Below, piece by piece: positions 1-9,001 of a DNA stretch of 13,761 nucleotides. The notes beneath the pieces are model-generated. The model searched no databases. It had not been told where the DNA came from and worked only from the letters and a program-made list of their open reading frames with translations. This DNA is from Ramlibacter sp. (GTDB taxonomy: Bacteria; Pseudomonadota; Gammaproteobacteria; Burkholderiales; Burkholderiaceae). The stretch covers positions 1 through 13,761 of the forward strand of contig JACMQP010000136.1 in the NCBI GenBank assembly GCA_014376915.1, read 5' to 3'. Position numbers and translations under genes: made by a program. The stretch's first letter is position 1. Each line of letters opens with the position of its first letter.

Positions 1-693
1 CGCGACATCGCGTTGCCCGTGCCGCGCCTGCCGACACGGCGGCGCCGGCCCGGTGGGCGCGGCAGCCAGCTGCACTGGCCCGGCGTGCTGCGGCGCGCCG
101 CCCGCAGCGGTGGCGAATTGCTGGAGCTGCCACGGCTGCGCCGGCTGGAGCAGCCGTTGCCCTTGCTGGTGCTGGTGGACGTTTCCGGCTCGATGGAGCG
201 TTACGCGCGGCTGCTGCTGGCCTTCCTACATGCCGCCACGCGCGGCCACCGGCGCGACGTGTTCGCTTTCGGCACGCACCTGACCGACCTCACCGCGGCT
301 TTCCGGCTGGCCGACACCGACGCCATGCTGGCGGCCGCCAGCCAGGCCATCGACGACTTTGCCGGCGGCACCCGGCTGGGTGACTCGCTGGCGACGCTGC
401 GCCAGCAGCATGCGCGCCGGCTGGTCGGCCGCCGCACGCTGGTGCTGCTGATCACCGATGGCCTGGACACCGGCGAGCCGCAGGCGCTGGAGGGCGAACT
501 GCAATGGCTGGTGCGCCACAGCCGCAAGCTGCTCTGGCTCAATCCGTTGCTGCGCTTCGACGGTTATGCTCCGGCCGCGCGCGGCGCCGCCGTGCTGCAT
601 CGGCACGCCCATGGCATGCTCGCGGTCCACAATCTCAGCAAACTGCAGGACCTGGCGGCCGGACTGGCCGCGGTCATGAACAACCAGGATTGA
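1..693 (+). CDS. CoxE-like VWA-domain protein (5' end outside the window)
   Basis: The reading frame is open from base 1, so the start codon lies left of the window and about 230 residues are visible. A basic stretch rich in Arg is followed by a VWA fold. The metal-ion-dependent adhesion site DVSGS is encoded near 178-192, a TRLGDS segment gives the later MIDAS threonine, and ITDGLD supplies the last acidic loop. This matches the C-terminal half of CoxE-type proteins, which work with the AAA+ ATPase CoxD in maturing the active site of CoxLMS-type molybdenum hydroxylases in the cytoplasm. The stop is 2 bases before the CoxG-like gene, so the two are co-transcribed and probably translationally coupled. 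The substrate of the partner hydroxylase cannot be told from here; CO is only one possibility. An in-frame TTG at 13 could be mistaken for a start, but the coding frame clearly continues upstream of it. Confidence 0.85.
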   Translation, partial: RDIALPVPRLPTRRRRPGGRGSQLHWPGVLRRAARSGGELLELPRLRRLEQPLPLLVLVDVSGSMERYARLLLAFLHAATRGHRRDVFAFGTHLTDLTAAFRLADTDAMLAAASQAIDDFAGGTRLGDSLATLRQQHARRLVGRRTLVLLITDGLDTGEPQALEGELQWLVRHSRKLLWLNPLLRFDGYAPAARGAAVLHRHAHGMLAVHNLSKLQDLAAGLAAVMNNQD

Positions 694-695
694 AC

Positions 696-1298
696 ATGGA
701 CATGGAAGGTAGCCGCGCGCTCGCGGTCACGCAGCAGCAGGCCTGGGACGCGCTCAACGATCCGGAGGTGCTCAAGCTCTGCATCCCCGGTTGCGACAGG
801 ATCGAGCCGACCGGCGACAACCAGTACGCCGTCGGCGTGGCGGTGAAGATCGGCCCGGTGCAGGCGAAATTCAACGGCAAGATCACGCTCAGCGAGGTGC
901 AGCCGCCCGACAGCTACACCATCAGCTTCGACGGCCAGGGTGGCGCGGCAGGTTTCGGCAAGGGCGTCTCCCAGGTGCGGCTGTCGCCGGCGGCCGAGGG
1001 GCCCGGCTGCGTGCTCGATTACAAGGTGCAGGCGCAGGTCGGCGGCAAGATCGCCCAACTGGGACAGCGCCTGATCGACGGCGTCGCCAAGGGGATGGCC
1101 GAGGATTTTTTCAAGCGCTTCGACAACGAGATGCAGCGCCGCTACCCGGCTGAGGCAGCTGCCGCGGCAGCCGCAACGGTGACAACGGTGACAACGGCGG
1201 CCGGCGGGCCGGTCGCGCGCGGCGGCGGCGTTCCCGGCTGGGTGTGGGTGGCAGTGGCGTTCGCCATCGCGGCCGTGGTGTTGCTGCTCAAGCGTTGA
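696..1298 (+). CDS. CoxG-like SRPBCC-family protein with C-terminal membrane anchor
   Basis: The protein has 200 residues. Residues 1-150 fit the carbon monoxide dehydrogenase subunit G (CoxG) family of the SRPBCC fold: an N-terminal MEGSRALAV strand, a PEVLKLCIPGC segment at about 23-33, and a C-terminal helix with GMAEDFFKRF. An Ala/Thr/Val-rich linker (about 152-172) leads to a single transmembrane helix at about 180-198 ending in Lys-Arg. CoxG is known to help recruit molybdenum hydroxylases to the cytoplasmic membrane, and the visible tail anchor fits that. The start at 696 has AGGA at 686-689; a second ATG at 702 is possible. It lies 2 bases after the CoxE-like gene and 16 bases before the binding-protein gene. 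The linker DNA near 1175-1197 contains a short tandem repeat of about nine bases encoding a TVTTVTT segment. Confidence 0.85.
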   Translation: MDMEGSRALAVTQQQAWDALNDPEVLKLCIPGCDRIEPTGDNQYAVGVAVKIGPVQAKFNGKITLSEVQPPDSYTISFDGQGGAAGFGKGVSQVRLSPAAEGPGCVLDYKVQAQVGGKIAQLGQRLIDGVAKGMAEDFFKRFDNEMQRRYPAEAAAAAAATVTTVTTAAGGPVARGGGVPGWVWVAVAFAIAAVVLLLKR

Positions 1299-1314
1299 TC
1301 CGGCGACGCCTCCG

Positions 1315-2337
1315 ATGCAGATGAAGCCGTTGCCGCCTTCCCGCCGGGCGTGGTCGCGCCGCGATTGCGTGCGGGCCCTCGGCGCGGCCGGCCTGGGCCT
1401 GGCGCTGCCGGCAGCAGCCCAGCCGGTGCTGTCGTTCCCGTCGAAACCGATCATGCTGATCGTGCCCTGGCCCGCCGGCGGCGCCACCGACATCTCGATG
1501 CGGCTGCTGGGGGACATCGCCGGCCGCTCGCTCGGAGTGCCGGTGGTGGTGGAGAACCGACCCGGTGCGGCCGGCACGCTGGTCGCGCCGGCGCTGCGGG
1601 CTGCCGCCCCGGACGGCTACACCATCGGCCAGTTGCCGCTGACGCTGTACCGCTTCCCGTTCCAGCAAAAGGTGAGCTGGGATCCCCTGCGCGACATCGC
1701 TCCCATCATCCAGATCTCTGGCGTCACGTTCGGCCTTGTGGTGCCCGCGAACAGCCCGTTCCACAGCGTGGTCGAGCTGCTGGCCTATGCCAGGGCGAAT
1801 CCCGGGCGCCTGAGCGTCGGCTCCACCGGCATCGGCACCACCGCGCACCTGGCGATGGAGGAGATCGCCGCCGTCGAGGCGATCAGCTACATCCACGTGC
1901 CGTACAAGGGCACGGCCGACCAGATGCTGGCCGTGGCGGGCGGAGTCCTGATGGCCGGTGTCAATTCCACCGGCTTCGCGCCGTATGTGGAGACCGGCCG
2001 CTTGCGGCTGCTGGCGATCTTCAGCGCCCAGCGCAGCAGGCGCTGGCCGGCGGTGCCCACGATGCGCGAACTCGGGTACCCCCAGGCGGTGCACAACTCG
2101 CCGTACGGCATCGGCGCGCCCGCCGGAACCGATCCGGCCATCCTGCGACGGCTGCACGATGCGCTGAAGGCCGCGATGTTCGATCCGCAGCACCTGGCCG
2201 AGCTCGCCAGGTACGACCAGGAGCCGGCCTACCTGGACACCGCCGACTACACCCGCCACGTGAAGGAAGTGTCGGTGCGCGAACGATTGTTGCTGGCCCG
2301 GCTCGGATTCGGCCCCGCCGCGGGCAAGCCCGAATAG
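1315..2337 (+). CDS. Bug/TctC-family periplasmic substrate-binding protein
   Basis: The protein has 340 residues and is typical of the Bug (tripartite tricarboxylate receptor) family. After an Arg-rich N-terminus there is a twin-arginine-like SRRDCVRALG segment (about 14-23), a hydrophobic stretch and a likely cleavage after Ala-Ala-Ala at about 35. The mature protein begins with FPSKPIMLIVPWPAGGATD, the usual first strand and ligand loop, followed by VENRPGAAG near 80-88. These proteins bind small carboxylates or related compounds in the periplasm. No TctA or TctB membrane partner is in the window, so it is an orphan receptor, which is very common in Burkholderiales. It starts 16 bases after the CoxG-like gene and ends 5 bases before the ABC ATPase, so it bridges the two modules in one apparent operon. 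The ATG at 1315 was chosen; an ATG at 1321 is equally plausible. The ligand is unknown. Confidence 0.88.
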   Translation: MQMKPLPPSRRAWSRRDCVRALGAAGLGLALPAAAQPVLSFPSKPIMLIVPWPAGGATDISMRLLGDIAGRSLGVPVVVENRPGAAGTLVAPALRAAAPDGYTIGQLPLTLYRFPFQQKVSWDPLRDIAPIIQISGVTFGLVVPANSPFHSVVELLAYARANPGRLSVGSTGIGTTAHLAMEEIAAVEAISYIHVPYKGTADQMLAVAGGVLMAGVNSTGFAPYVETGRLRLLAIFSAQRSRRWPAVPTMRELGYPQAVHNSPYGIGAPAGTDPAILRRLHDALKAAMFDPQHLAELARYDQEPAYLDTADYTRHVKEVSVRERLLLARLGFGPAAGKPE

Positions 2338-2342
2338 TGCCG

Positions 2343-3079
<737 letters not shown>

Positions 3080-3083
<4 letters not shown>

Positions 3084-4063
3084 TGACTCTCGCGCATGCC
3101 GCACGAGCGTGGTTGGTGTTGTGCACGGCGGCCGCCCTGGCCGCCGGGGCGCAGGCGCGCGACAGCGGCCAGGTGTTCGTCTCCAGCGAAAAGGACAACG
3201 CGCTGGTGGTGCTGGATGCCGCGCGTTCGGAGGTGACCGGGCCAGTGGCGCTGTGCAAGCGCCCGCGCCACATCCAGCTCAGTCCCGACCGTGCTCGCCT
3301 GTTCGTGGCCTGCAGCGACGGCAACCACATCGCAGTGTGGGACATCGCGACCCGCAAGGTGGTGGACAAGCTCGACGTCGGCGCCGACCCGGAGATGTTC
3401 GACATCAGCCCCGACGGCAGGATGCTGTATGCGTCGAACGAAGAGGACTCGGCCCTCACCGCCTACGACCTGGTCGCGCGGAAAAAGCTGTTCGAGGTGA
3501 AGGTCGGCGGCGAGCCGGAGGGCGTCAAGGTCAGTGCCGACGGCAAGACCGTGTACGTCACTTCGGAAGTGACGAGCATGGTGCATGTGATCGACGTGGC
3601 GACGCGCAAGATCGTCAAGAACATCGCTGTCGGCAAGCGGCCGCGCCGCTTCCTGCTGACCACGTCGCAGCTGTGGGTGAGCAACGAACTCGGCGCCAGC
3701 GTCAGCCTGATCGGCCTGGCCGACAACGCAGTGCAGGGCAGCATCGATTTCAAGCCGCCCGGCATGCGCTCCGAGGACGTGACTCCCGTCGGCATGGTGC
3801 TGTCGGGCGACGGCAGGACGGCGTATGTGGGCCTGGGCCGCGCCAATCACGTGGCGGTGGTGGACGTCGCCAGCCGGCAGGTGCGCGGCTATGTGCTGGT
3901 CGGCAAACGGGCGTGGGGGCTGGCGCTTTCGCGCGACGGCCGTCGGCTGTATGTGGTGAACGGGTTGTCCGACGACCTGACGATCGTCGACACCGCGGCA
4001 ATGAAGGCGATCAAGACCGTGAAGGCCGGACGCTCGCCGCACAGCGTGGTGGTCGATGATTGA
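3080..4063 (+). CDS. Exported YVTN-type beta-propeller protein, PQQ-dependent catabolism-associated family
   Basis: The protein has 327 residues. A signal peptide with a hydrophobic core at about 10-24 probably ends at Ala-Gln-Ala (24-26). The rest is a run of about seven beta-propeller blades with recurring patterns such as LSPDRARLFVAC, ISPDGRMLYASN, VSADGKTVYVTS and SRDGRRLYVVN, each followed by a strand like VHVIDVATRKIV. This is the family found beside PQQ alcohol dehydrogenases and their ABC transporter. A propeller protein of this general kind is, as I recall, also encoded in the Methylorubrum lut cluster. It should be periplasmic and may bind a ligand or metal, or act as a partner of the receptor or binding protein; its exact role is not shown by sequence. 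AGGAG at 3068-3072 precedes the start. It overlaps the ATPase by 4 bases and the receptor by 8 bases. An alternative start one codon later is possible. Confidence 0.88.
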
Positions 4064-6344
4064 GGCGCGGTTGTTGCGACGCGCAGCGCTGGCCTGCGCG
4101 CTGGCCCCGATTTCGGTGCTGGCGCAGGCGCCGCAGGCGGACGTCGTGCGCTCGCTGCAGCCGGTGGAGATCCTGGGCCAGACCCCTCTGCCCGGGTTGG
4201 TGCAGCAGCGCGATCGCTACGCCGGCAATGCCCAGCTGGCCGACGACGGGGCGATCGAGCGCGCCAAGAGCGCGAACCTGCCCGATTTCATGAACCGCAA
4301 GCTCACCGGCGTCACGGTCAACGAGGTGCAGGGCAGCCCGTTCCAGGTCGACGTGAATTACCGCGGCCACCGGTTGTCGCCGACGCTGGGCACCGCGCAG
4401 GGACTGTCGGTGTTCCTCGATGGCGTGCGCATCAACGAACCCTTCGGCGACGTGATGAACTGGGACCTGCTGCCGGAGTCGGCGATCGCCAGCCTGGCCT
4501 TGATGCCCGGGTCCAACCCGCTATTCGGGCTCAACACCCTGGGGGGTGCGCTGGTGCTGACCACCAAGTCCGGCTTGAGCCACAAGGGCACGGAAGCGGA
4601 TTTTTCGCTCGGCAGTTTCGGCCGCCGCCGGCTCGACCTGGGCCATGGCTTGCAATGGGGCGAGGGCTGGCACGGGTACGCGGCAGGCACTCTGTTCGGC
4701 GAAGAAGGCGCACGTGAAAAGTCGTCGGGCCGGCTGGGCAACCTGTTCCTGAAGGTGGGCCATCAGGGCGCCCGGACCGAATGGACCGCGAGCTACCTGC
4801 AGGCACGCAGCCGGCTCGCCGGCAACGGGCTCCTGAGCCAGTCGCTCGACGACATCGATCGCCGTGCCGGCTACACCTTTCAGGACACGACGCGCAACCG
4901 AGCGTCGCTGCTCAATGTCAGCGTCACGCACAAGCTCGAATCGGGGGACCGGCTGGCCGCGCTGGCATGGCACCGTAGCGGCCGGCGTGAGGGCAGCAAC
5001 GGAGACATCAATGGCGCGTGGACCGACTGGCTCCAGGCCTGCGAAAACGCCGCCGCCACGCCGGCCTGTTCCGATCCGGCGCATCCCGCCTTCGTGGGCC
5101 GGACAGCAGTGTTGAACCAGAGCAGCGCCCGCCAGTGGGCATCGGGCGCCGGGCTGCAGTGGACGCGGCAGGCCGGCCGCCATCAGTTCGCGCTGGGCGC
5201 GGATGTGTCCTCCAGCCGGATCGGCTATGAACAGTTCTCGCAGGAAGGAGCCTTCGATGCCGCGCGCGTGGCTGTCGCCGATCCGGCGGCACCGATCACG
5301 CAGCAGGTGTCGCTGACTGGAAAAAGCCGCCATGCCAGCCTGTTCGCCACCGATATCGTGAGCTTCGGAGAGGACACGCAGCTGACGCTGTCGGGCCGCT
5401 GGAACCGGACCCAGGTGGGCAACACGCTCACCGCCGCAGGGACCTCCGGCTCTGAATCCTTCACCTACAGCAAGCTCAACCCGGCGCTCGGCGCGACCCA
5501 TGCCGTCTCGGATCTGCTCAACCTCTTCGCCAGCCTGTCGCAGGGAACCCGGGTGCCGACGGTGCTGGAGCTGGGCTGCGCCGATGCTTCCAGGCCCTGC
5601 GTGCTGCCGACCGGCCTGCAGTCCGATCCCTACCTGCGCCAGGTGGTGGCGCGCACCGCCGAGGTCGGCTTTCGTGCCAAGCCGCTGCCGCCGATGCAGC
5701 TGTCGGCTGCGCTGTTTCGCACGGTGAGCCAGGACGACATCGTGTTCGTGCGCTCAGGCGTATCGCAGGCAGGTTATTTCAGCAACGTCGGCCAGACCCG
5801 GCGCCAGGGACTCGAACTCGCAGCCAAATGGCGGCAGGGGGCCTGGCAATGGCATGGCGACGCCAGCTGGCTGGATGCGACCTACCGCAGCGCGGGCACC
5901 TTGCCTGGTCCGCTCAGCACGGCCGACAGCCCCAATCCCTTCGGTCCCGGTACACGGATCGCGGGGCTGCCACGCCGGCTGCTCAAGCTGGGCGTGGACT
6001 GGCAGGCCGCTCCTGCGGTCACGCTCGGACTGGACTCGATGCTGGTCGGCTCGCAGGTGGTGGCAGGCAACGAAAGCGGCGGCCGGCCCGAGCTGGGCAA
6101 GCTGGCCGGTTACGCCGTGCTCGACGCGCGCGTGGCCTGGCAAGTCCGCTCTCGCTGGCAGGCTTACCTGCGGGTCTCGAACCTGCTGGACCGGCGCTAC
6201 GCCAGTTTCGCCAGCGGCAACCTCGACCTGTTTCCGGGCGGTCGTGCCTTGCAGCCCGGCGACGAGGTGCACGCGTCGCGCTTCCTCGCGCCAGGCGGCG
6301 GCCGGGCACTGACGCTCGGGGTGCGCTATGAATGGGACGATTGA
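4056..6344 (+). CDS. TonB-dependent outer-membrane receptor embedded in the ABC operon (LutH-like by context)
   Basis: The protein has 762 residues. It has a signal peptide (cleavage after Val-Leu-Ala at about 23), a TonB-box-like VEILG at 37-41, and a plug domain to about residue 170 with LDGVRINEPFGDVMNWD and NPLFGLNTLGGALVLTTKSG. The remainder is a long beta-barrel with a late NLLDRRYASF strand. It would import a scarce ligand across the outer membrane using TonB-ExbBD energy; those partners are not in the window. The start overlaps the propeller gene by 8 bases and no good Shine-Dalgarno is visible, suggesting translational coupling. The stop overlaps the next gene, and the final barrel strand (VRYEW) is followed by two Asp instead of ending on the usual aromatic residue. 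Its position between the propeller and the ABC binding protein suggests it feeds that transporter. The ligand, possibly a lanthanide chelate, is inferred from context only. Confidence 0.9.
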   Translation: MIEARLLRRAALACALAPISVLAQAPQADVVRSLQPVEILGQTPLPGLVQQRDRYAGNAQLADDGAIERAKSANLPDFMNRKLTGVTVNEVQGSPFQVDVNYRGHRLSPTLGTAQGLSVFLDGVRINEPFGDVMNWDLLPESAIASLALMPGSNPLFGLNTLGGALVLTTKSGLSHKGTEADFSLGSFGRRRLDLGHGLQWGEGWHGYAAGTLFGEEGAREKSSGRLGNLFLKVGHQGARTEWTASYLQARSRLAGNGLLSQSLDDIDRRAGYTFQDTTRNRASLLNVSVTHKLESGDRLAALAWHRSGRREGSNGDINGAWTDWLQACENAAATPACSDPAHPAFVGRTAVLNQSSARQWASGAGLQWTRQAGRHQFALGADVSSSRIGYEQFSQEGAFDAARVAVADPAAPITQQVSLTGKSRHASLFATDIVSFGEDTQLTLSGRWNRTQVGNTLTAAGTSGSESFTYSKLNPALGATHAVSDLLNLFASLSQGTRVPTVLELGCADASRPCVLPTGLQSDPYLRQVVARTAEVGFRAKPLPPMQLSAALFRTVSQDDIVFVRSGVSQAGYFSNVGQTRRQGLELAAKWRQGAWQWHGDASWLDATYRSAGTLPGPLSTADSPNPFGPGTRIAGLPRRLLKLGVDWQAAPAVTLGLDSMLVGSQVVAGNESGGRPELGKLAGYAVLDARVAWQVRSRWQAYLRVSNLLDRRYASFASGNLDLFPGGRALQPGDEVHASRFLAPGGGRALTLGVRYEWDD

Positions 6345-7506
6345 CTTGAAGCCCGTATTCACCTGTTTGTTGTTGCTGGCCGCGCTGCCGGCGCTCGCGC
6401 GCGAGTTGCCGGTCGGCTTTCTCAGCGTTGCCGACGACCCGCGCTATGCGCCTCAGGCGCTGGAGAAGGGCTACCCTGAAACGCCGTCGGGGAGGGCGGC
6501 GACGGCCGCGAAACTCGCGCTCGACGACGCCGCCTTCACGCTGCAAGCCGGCGGCTGGACCGGCGCGCGGCTGGTCACGGTCGAAGCGCCCGACCTGGCG
6601 GGGCTGCCGGCGGCGCTCGACTCGCTGGTCAGGCAGGGCGTCAGGCACGTGCTGCTGGAATTGCCGGCGGCAGGGGTGGTGCAGGCGGTCGCGGCAGCGC
6701 GCGGCAAGGAGCTGATCCTGATCAATACCGCCGCGCCGGAAGATGCGTTGCGGGCGGCCCAGTGCGCGCCCAACCTGCTGCACACGTTGCCGAGCCATGC
6801 GATGCAGGCCGATGCCCTGGCGCAGGTCCTGGTGGCGCGCAAGTGGACCCGGCCGCTGGTGCTGCACGGCGGCTCGCGCGACGACGAACTGCTGCTGGCT
6901 GCCTTTCTGCGCAGCGCGAAGCGCTTCGGCCTGAAGCCGGTGGCGCAGCGCGCGTTCAAGCTGTCGGCCGATCCGCGCGAGCGCGACGCGGGCAACGTCC
7001 GCCTGCTCACGGCCAATGCCGATTACGACGTGGTCGCAGTGCTGGACGCCAACGGCGAATTCGCGCGCGACCTGCCCTACCGCGTGATGCTGCCGCGCCC
7101 GGTGGTCGGCAGCAGCGGCCTCACCGCCCAGGCCTGGAGCACCTGGTACGAGCGCAATGGGGCGCCGCAACTGAACCGCCGTTTTGCCAAGCGTGCCGGA
7201 CGGGCGATGGGCAGCTACGACTGGTCCGCGTGGCTGGCGGCGCGGGTGGTGGCGGAAGCAGCGGCTGGCGGCACCGGCCTGCCGCAGCAGCTCAAGGCGC
7301 TGCGGCAGGGCGAGCTGGCGGTGGATGGCTACAAGGGCCAGCGACTGACGTTCCGCGCCTGGGACGGCCAGCTGCGCCAGCCGCTGCTGCTGGCGCATGG
7401 CAACGGCGTGGTGGAAATCGCTCCGGTCGAAGGCTTCCTGCATCCGCGCAGTACGCTCGACACGCTCGGCTACGACCAGCCGGACACGGGATGCAAATCG
7501 CCATGA
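6328..7506 (+). CDS. ABC transporter periplasmic substrate-binding protein, PQQ-alcohol-dehydrogenase-associated family (LutA-like)
   Basis: The protein has up to 392 residues. It has a signal peptide with core FTCLLLLAALPALA, then a type I periplasmic-binding fold with ELPVGFLSV as first strand. Its C-terminal part has the characteristic GELAVDGYKGQRLTFRAWDG and RQPLLLAH segments, then EGFLHPRSTLDTLGYDQP and a final Cys. Those features match the distinctive branched-chain-like binding-protein family found only with PQQ alcohol dehydrogenase ABC systems. Homologous systems in P. putida (Ped) and Methylorubrum (Lut) are needed for lanthanide-dependent growth. The ATG at 6328 overlaps the receptor gene by 17 bases. 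A TTG at 6346, directly after the receptor stop, would give the more typical leader MKPVFTCLLLL and may be the true start. The 3' end overlaps the permease start as ATGA. Whether it binds metal, chelate or another compound cannot be read from the sequence. Confidence 0.88.
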   Translation: MNGTIDLKPVFTCLLLLAALPALARELPVGFLSVADDPRYAPQALEKGYPETPSGRAATAAKLALDDAAFTLQAGGWTGARLVTVEAPDLAGLPAALDSLVRQGVRHVLLELPAAGVVQAVAAARGKELILINTAAPEDALRAAQCAPNLLHTLPSHAMQADALAQVLVARKWTRPLVLHGGSRDDELLLAAFLRSAKRFGLKPVAQRAFKLSADPRERDAGNVRLLTANADYDVVAVLDANGEFARDLPYRVMLPRPVVGSSGLTAQAWSTWYERNGAPQLNRRFAKRAGRAMGSYDWSAWLAARVVAEAAAGGTGLPQQLKALRQGELAVDGYKGQRLTFRAWDGQLRQPLLLAHGNGVVEIAPVEGFLHPRSTLDTLGYDQPDTGCKSP

Positions 7507-8315
7507 AGACGCGCCACGCGTTGCAGGCGATGCTGGCGGTGGTCGGCCGCGAGACCCGCCATTTCGCCAGCCAGCCCGGCCGCCTGTTCTCGGCGCTGGT
7601 GCGTCCGTTGCTGTGGCTGCTGGTGTTCGCCGCCGGCTTCCAGAACGTGTTCGGCGTGGCGATCGCGCCGCCGTACGAGACCTACATCGAATACAAGGTC
7701 TACATCCTGCCCGGGCTGCTCGGCATGGTCGCCCTGTTCAACGGCATGCAGAGCTCGCTGGCCATGGTCTATGACCGCGAGATGGGCGTGATGCGCCTGC
7801 TGCTGACGGCGCCGCTGCCGCGGGCCTGGATCCTGGCCAGCAAGCTGGCCGCCGGCGCATTGCTGTCGTTCCTGCAGATGCTGGCTTTCCTGGCCGTGAG
7901 CCTGCTATTCGGGATCGACCTGGCGCCGTCCCATGTGCTGCTGGCGCTGCCGGTGTTCCTGCTCGCGGCGCTGATGCTGGCTGCCCTGGGCCTGGTGTTG
8001 TCCGTGTATGTGCAGCAGCTGGAGAACTTCGCCGGCACCATGAACTTCGTCATCTTCCCGATGTTCTTCATCAGCACGGCGCTGTACCCGCTGTGGAAAC
8101 TCGAGGAATCGGGAGCCCGAGTGATTCATCTGCTGGCCAGCTACAACCCGTTCACCCATGCGGTCGAGGCCATTCGGTTTTCGCTGTATGGCCAGCTGCA
8201 GCCGATGCACCTGCTAGTCACGGTCGGCTGCGCCGTGGCGTTTTTCCTGGTCGCGCTGTGGGGCTACGACCCGCAACGCGGCATGGCCCGCCGCCCGGGC
8301 CCGGCCCGAGGGTAG
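7503..8315 (+). CDS. ABC-2 type permease of the PQQ-alcohol-dehydrogenase-associated system (PedC/LutF-like)
   Basis: The protein has 270 residues and about six membrane helices (roughly 30-50, 66-85, 115-137, 145-168, 178-197 and 235-254). The cytoplasmic segment YDREMGVMRLLLTAPLPR at about 90-107 and the late SYNPFTHAVEAIRF motif are typical of ABC-2 permeases. The family is named for PedC of Pseudomonas putida. It would form the inner-membrane channel with the ATPase encoded at 2343-3083. ABC-2 permeases are usually exporters, but this family occurs with a periplasmic binding protein and is linked genetically to lanthanide uptake in other bacteria; the direction is not decided by sequence. 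The ATG at 7503 overlaps the previous stop by 4 bases. An ATG at 7491 adds four residues (MQIA) and is a fair alternative. The gene ends 10 bases from the convergent cytochrome gene. Confidence 0.88.
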   Translation: MKTRHALQAMLAVVGRETRHFASQPGRLFSALVRPLLWLLVFAAGFQNVFGVAIAPPYETYIEYKVYILPGLLGMVALFNGMQSSLAMVYDREMGVMRLLLTAPLPRAWILASKLAAGALLSFLQMLAFLAVSLLFGIDLAPSHVLLALPVFLLAALMLAALGLVLSVYVQQLENFAGTMNFVIFPMFFISTALYPLWKLEESGARVIHLLASYNPFTHAVEAIRFSLYGQLQPMHLLVTVGCAVAFFLVALWGYDPQRGMARRPGPARG

Positions 8316-8325
8316 GCGGCGCGGG

Positions 8326-8919
8326 TCAGCGCAGGCTGGTCAGGTAGTGGGCCAGGTTCTCGATGTCGGTCTCGCTCAGCGACTGGGACACGCTGGTCAT
8401 GTTGCCCGCGTCGTTGGTCCGGCTGCGCGCCTTGAAGGCGCTCAGCTGCTGCACGATGTAGTCGTATTGCTGGCCGGCCACGCGCGGAATCTCGTTCTGG
8501 CCGGCAAACCCGCCCAGGTGACACATCACACAGAGGTTTTCGTCGGCTTTGGCCTTGCCCAGTTTGACCTTCGCTTCATCGGCCTTGAAGGCGGACGGTT
8601 TGAGCGTCTGCGCCGCAAAGAAGTTGGCGATGTCGATCATCTCCTGGCGCGTGAGCGACATGGCCATCGGCGACATGATCGGATTGTTGCGCCGACCTTC
8701 CTTGTAGTCTTTCAGCTGGACGTAAAGGTAGCGCCAGGTCTGGCCCGCGAGGCTGGGGAAGGTGGGGGCAACCGAGTTGCCGTCCGCACCGTGGCAGGCG
8801 GCGCACGCCTGCGCCTTGGCACGGCCGGCTTCGATGTCCTGTGCTGCGGCGGGCAGTGTCGCCGCCAACGTCAGGGCGGCCACCAGCGCCGCCCGGTAAA
8901 TCGATCTGAACTGCAACAT
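8326..8919 (-). CDS. Di-haem cytochrome c4-like protein
   Basis: The protein has 197 residues. A signal peptide ends near Ala-Ala-Ala (24-26), followed by two cytochrome c domains. The haem c sites are CAACH at 39-43 and CVMCH at 130-134. Candidate sixth-ligand methionines are in NPIMSPMAM (82-87) for the first domain and NMTSVS (174) for the second. Each domain carries the PSLAGQ / PRVAGQ motif and a LYVQLKDYKEGRR / IVQQLSAFKARSR helix, the typical internal duplication of cytochrome c4. It should be periplasmic and move electrons from a dehydrogenase to a terminal oxidase. Its place after the PQQ alcohol dehydrogenase on the same strand, whose own sequence has no haem domain, makes it the likely electron acceptor. 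An AGGACA ribosome site precedes the start. A terminator lies just upstream, so it may have its own promoter or depend on read-through. Confidence 0.92.
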   Translation of the reverse strand: MLQFRSIYRAALVAALTLAATLPAAAQDIEAGRAKAQACAACHGADGNSVAPTFPSLAGQTWRYLYVQLKDYKEGRRNNPIMSPMAMSLTRQEMIDIANFFAAQTLKPSAFKADEAKVKLGKAKADENLCVMCHLGGFAGQNEIPRVAGQQYDYIVQQLSAFKARSRTNDAGNMTSVSQSLSETDIENLAHYLTSLR

Positions 8920-8933
8920 CTTGTCCTGTCCCT

Positions 8934-8962
8934 AAAAAAAAAGGTCGCCCCGCGAGGCGACC
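8934..8962 (-). terminator. Intrinsic terminator between the PQQ dehydrogenase and cytochrome genes
   Basis: Read on the minus strand there is a perfect 7-bp stem (GGTCGCC / GGCGACC, bases 8943-8949 and 8956-8962) with a six-base loop, followed directly by nine T residues (8934-8942). It lies about 40 bases after the dehydrogenase stop and only 14 bases before the cytochrome start codon. It should end most dehydrogenase transcripts, and partial read-through would set a lower level for the cytochrome. Confidence 0.9.
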
Positions 8963-9001
8963 GATTGATGACGTTGGCCCGCGGCCACGCGTCGACTCTG
9001 G

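Noticed and set aside
1175..1197. Short tandem repeat in the CoxG linker as a possible phase-variation tract
   Set aside because: Only about two in-frame nine-base copies, so slippage would not change the frame; it is ordinary linker sequence.
6019..7443. Long minus-strand open frame (474 codons) opposite the receptor and binding-protein genes
   Set aside because: Same reasoning: no motif, Arg/Gln-rich, fully covered by recognised plus-strand genes.
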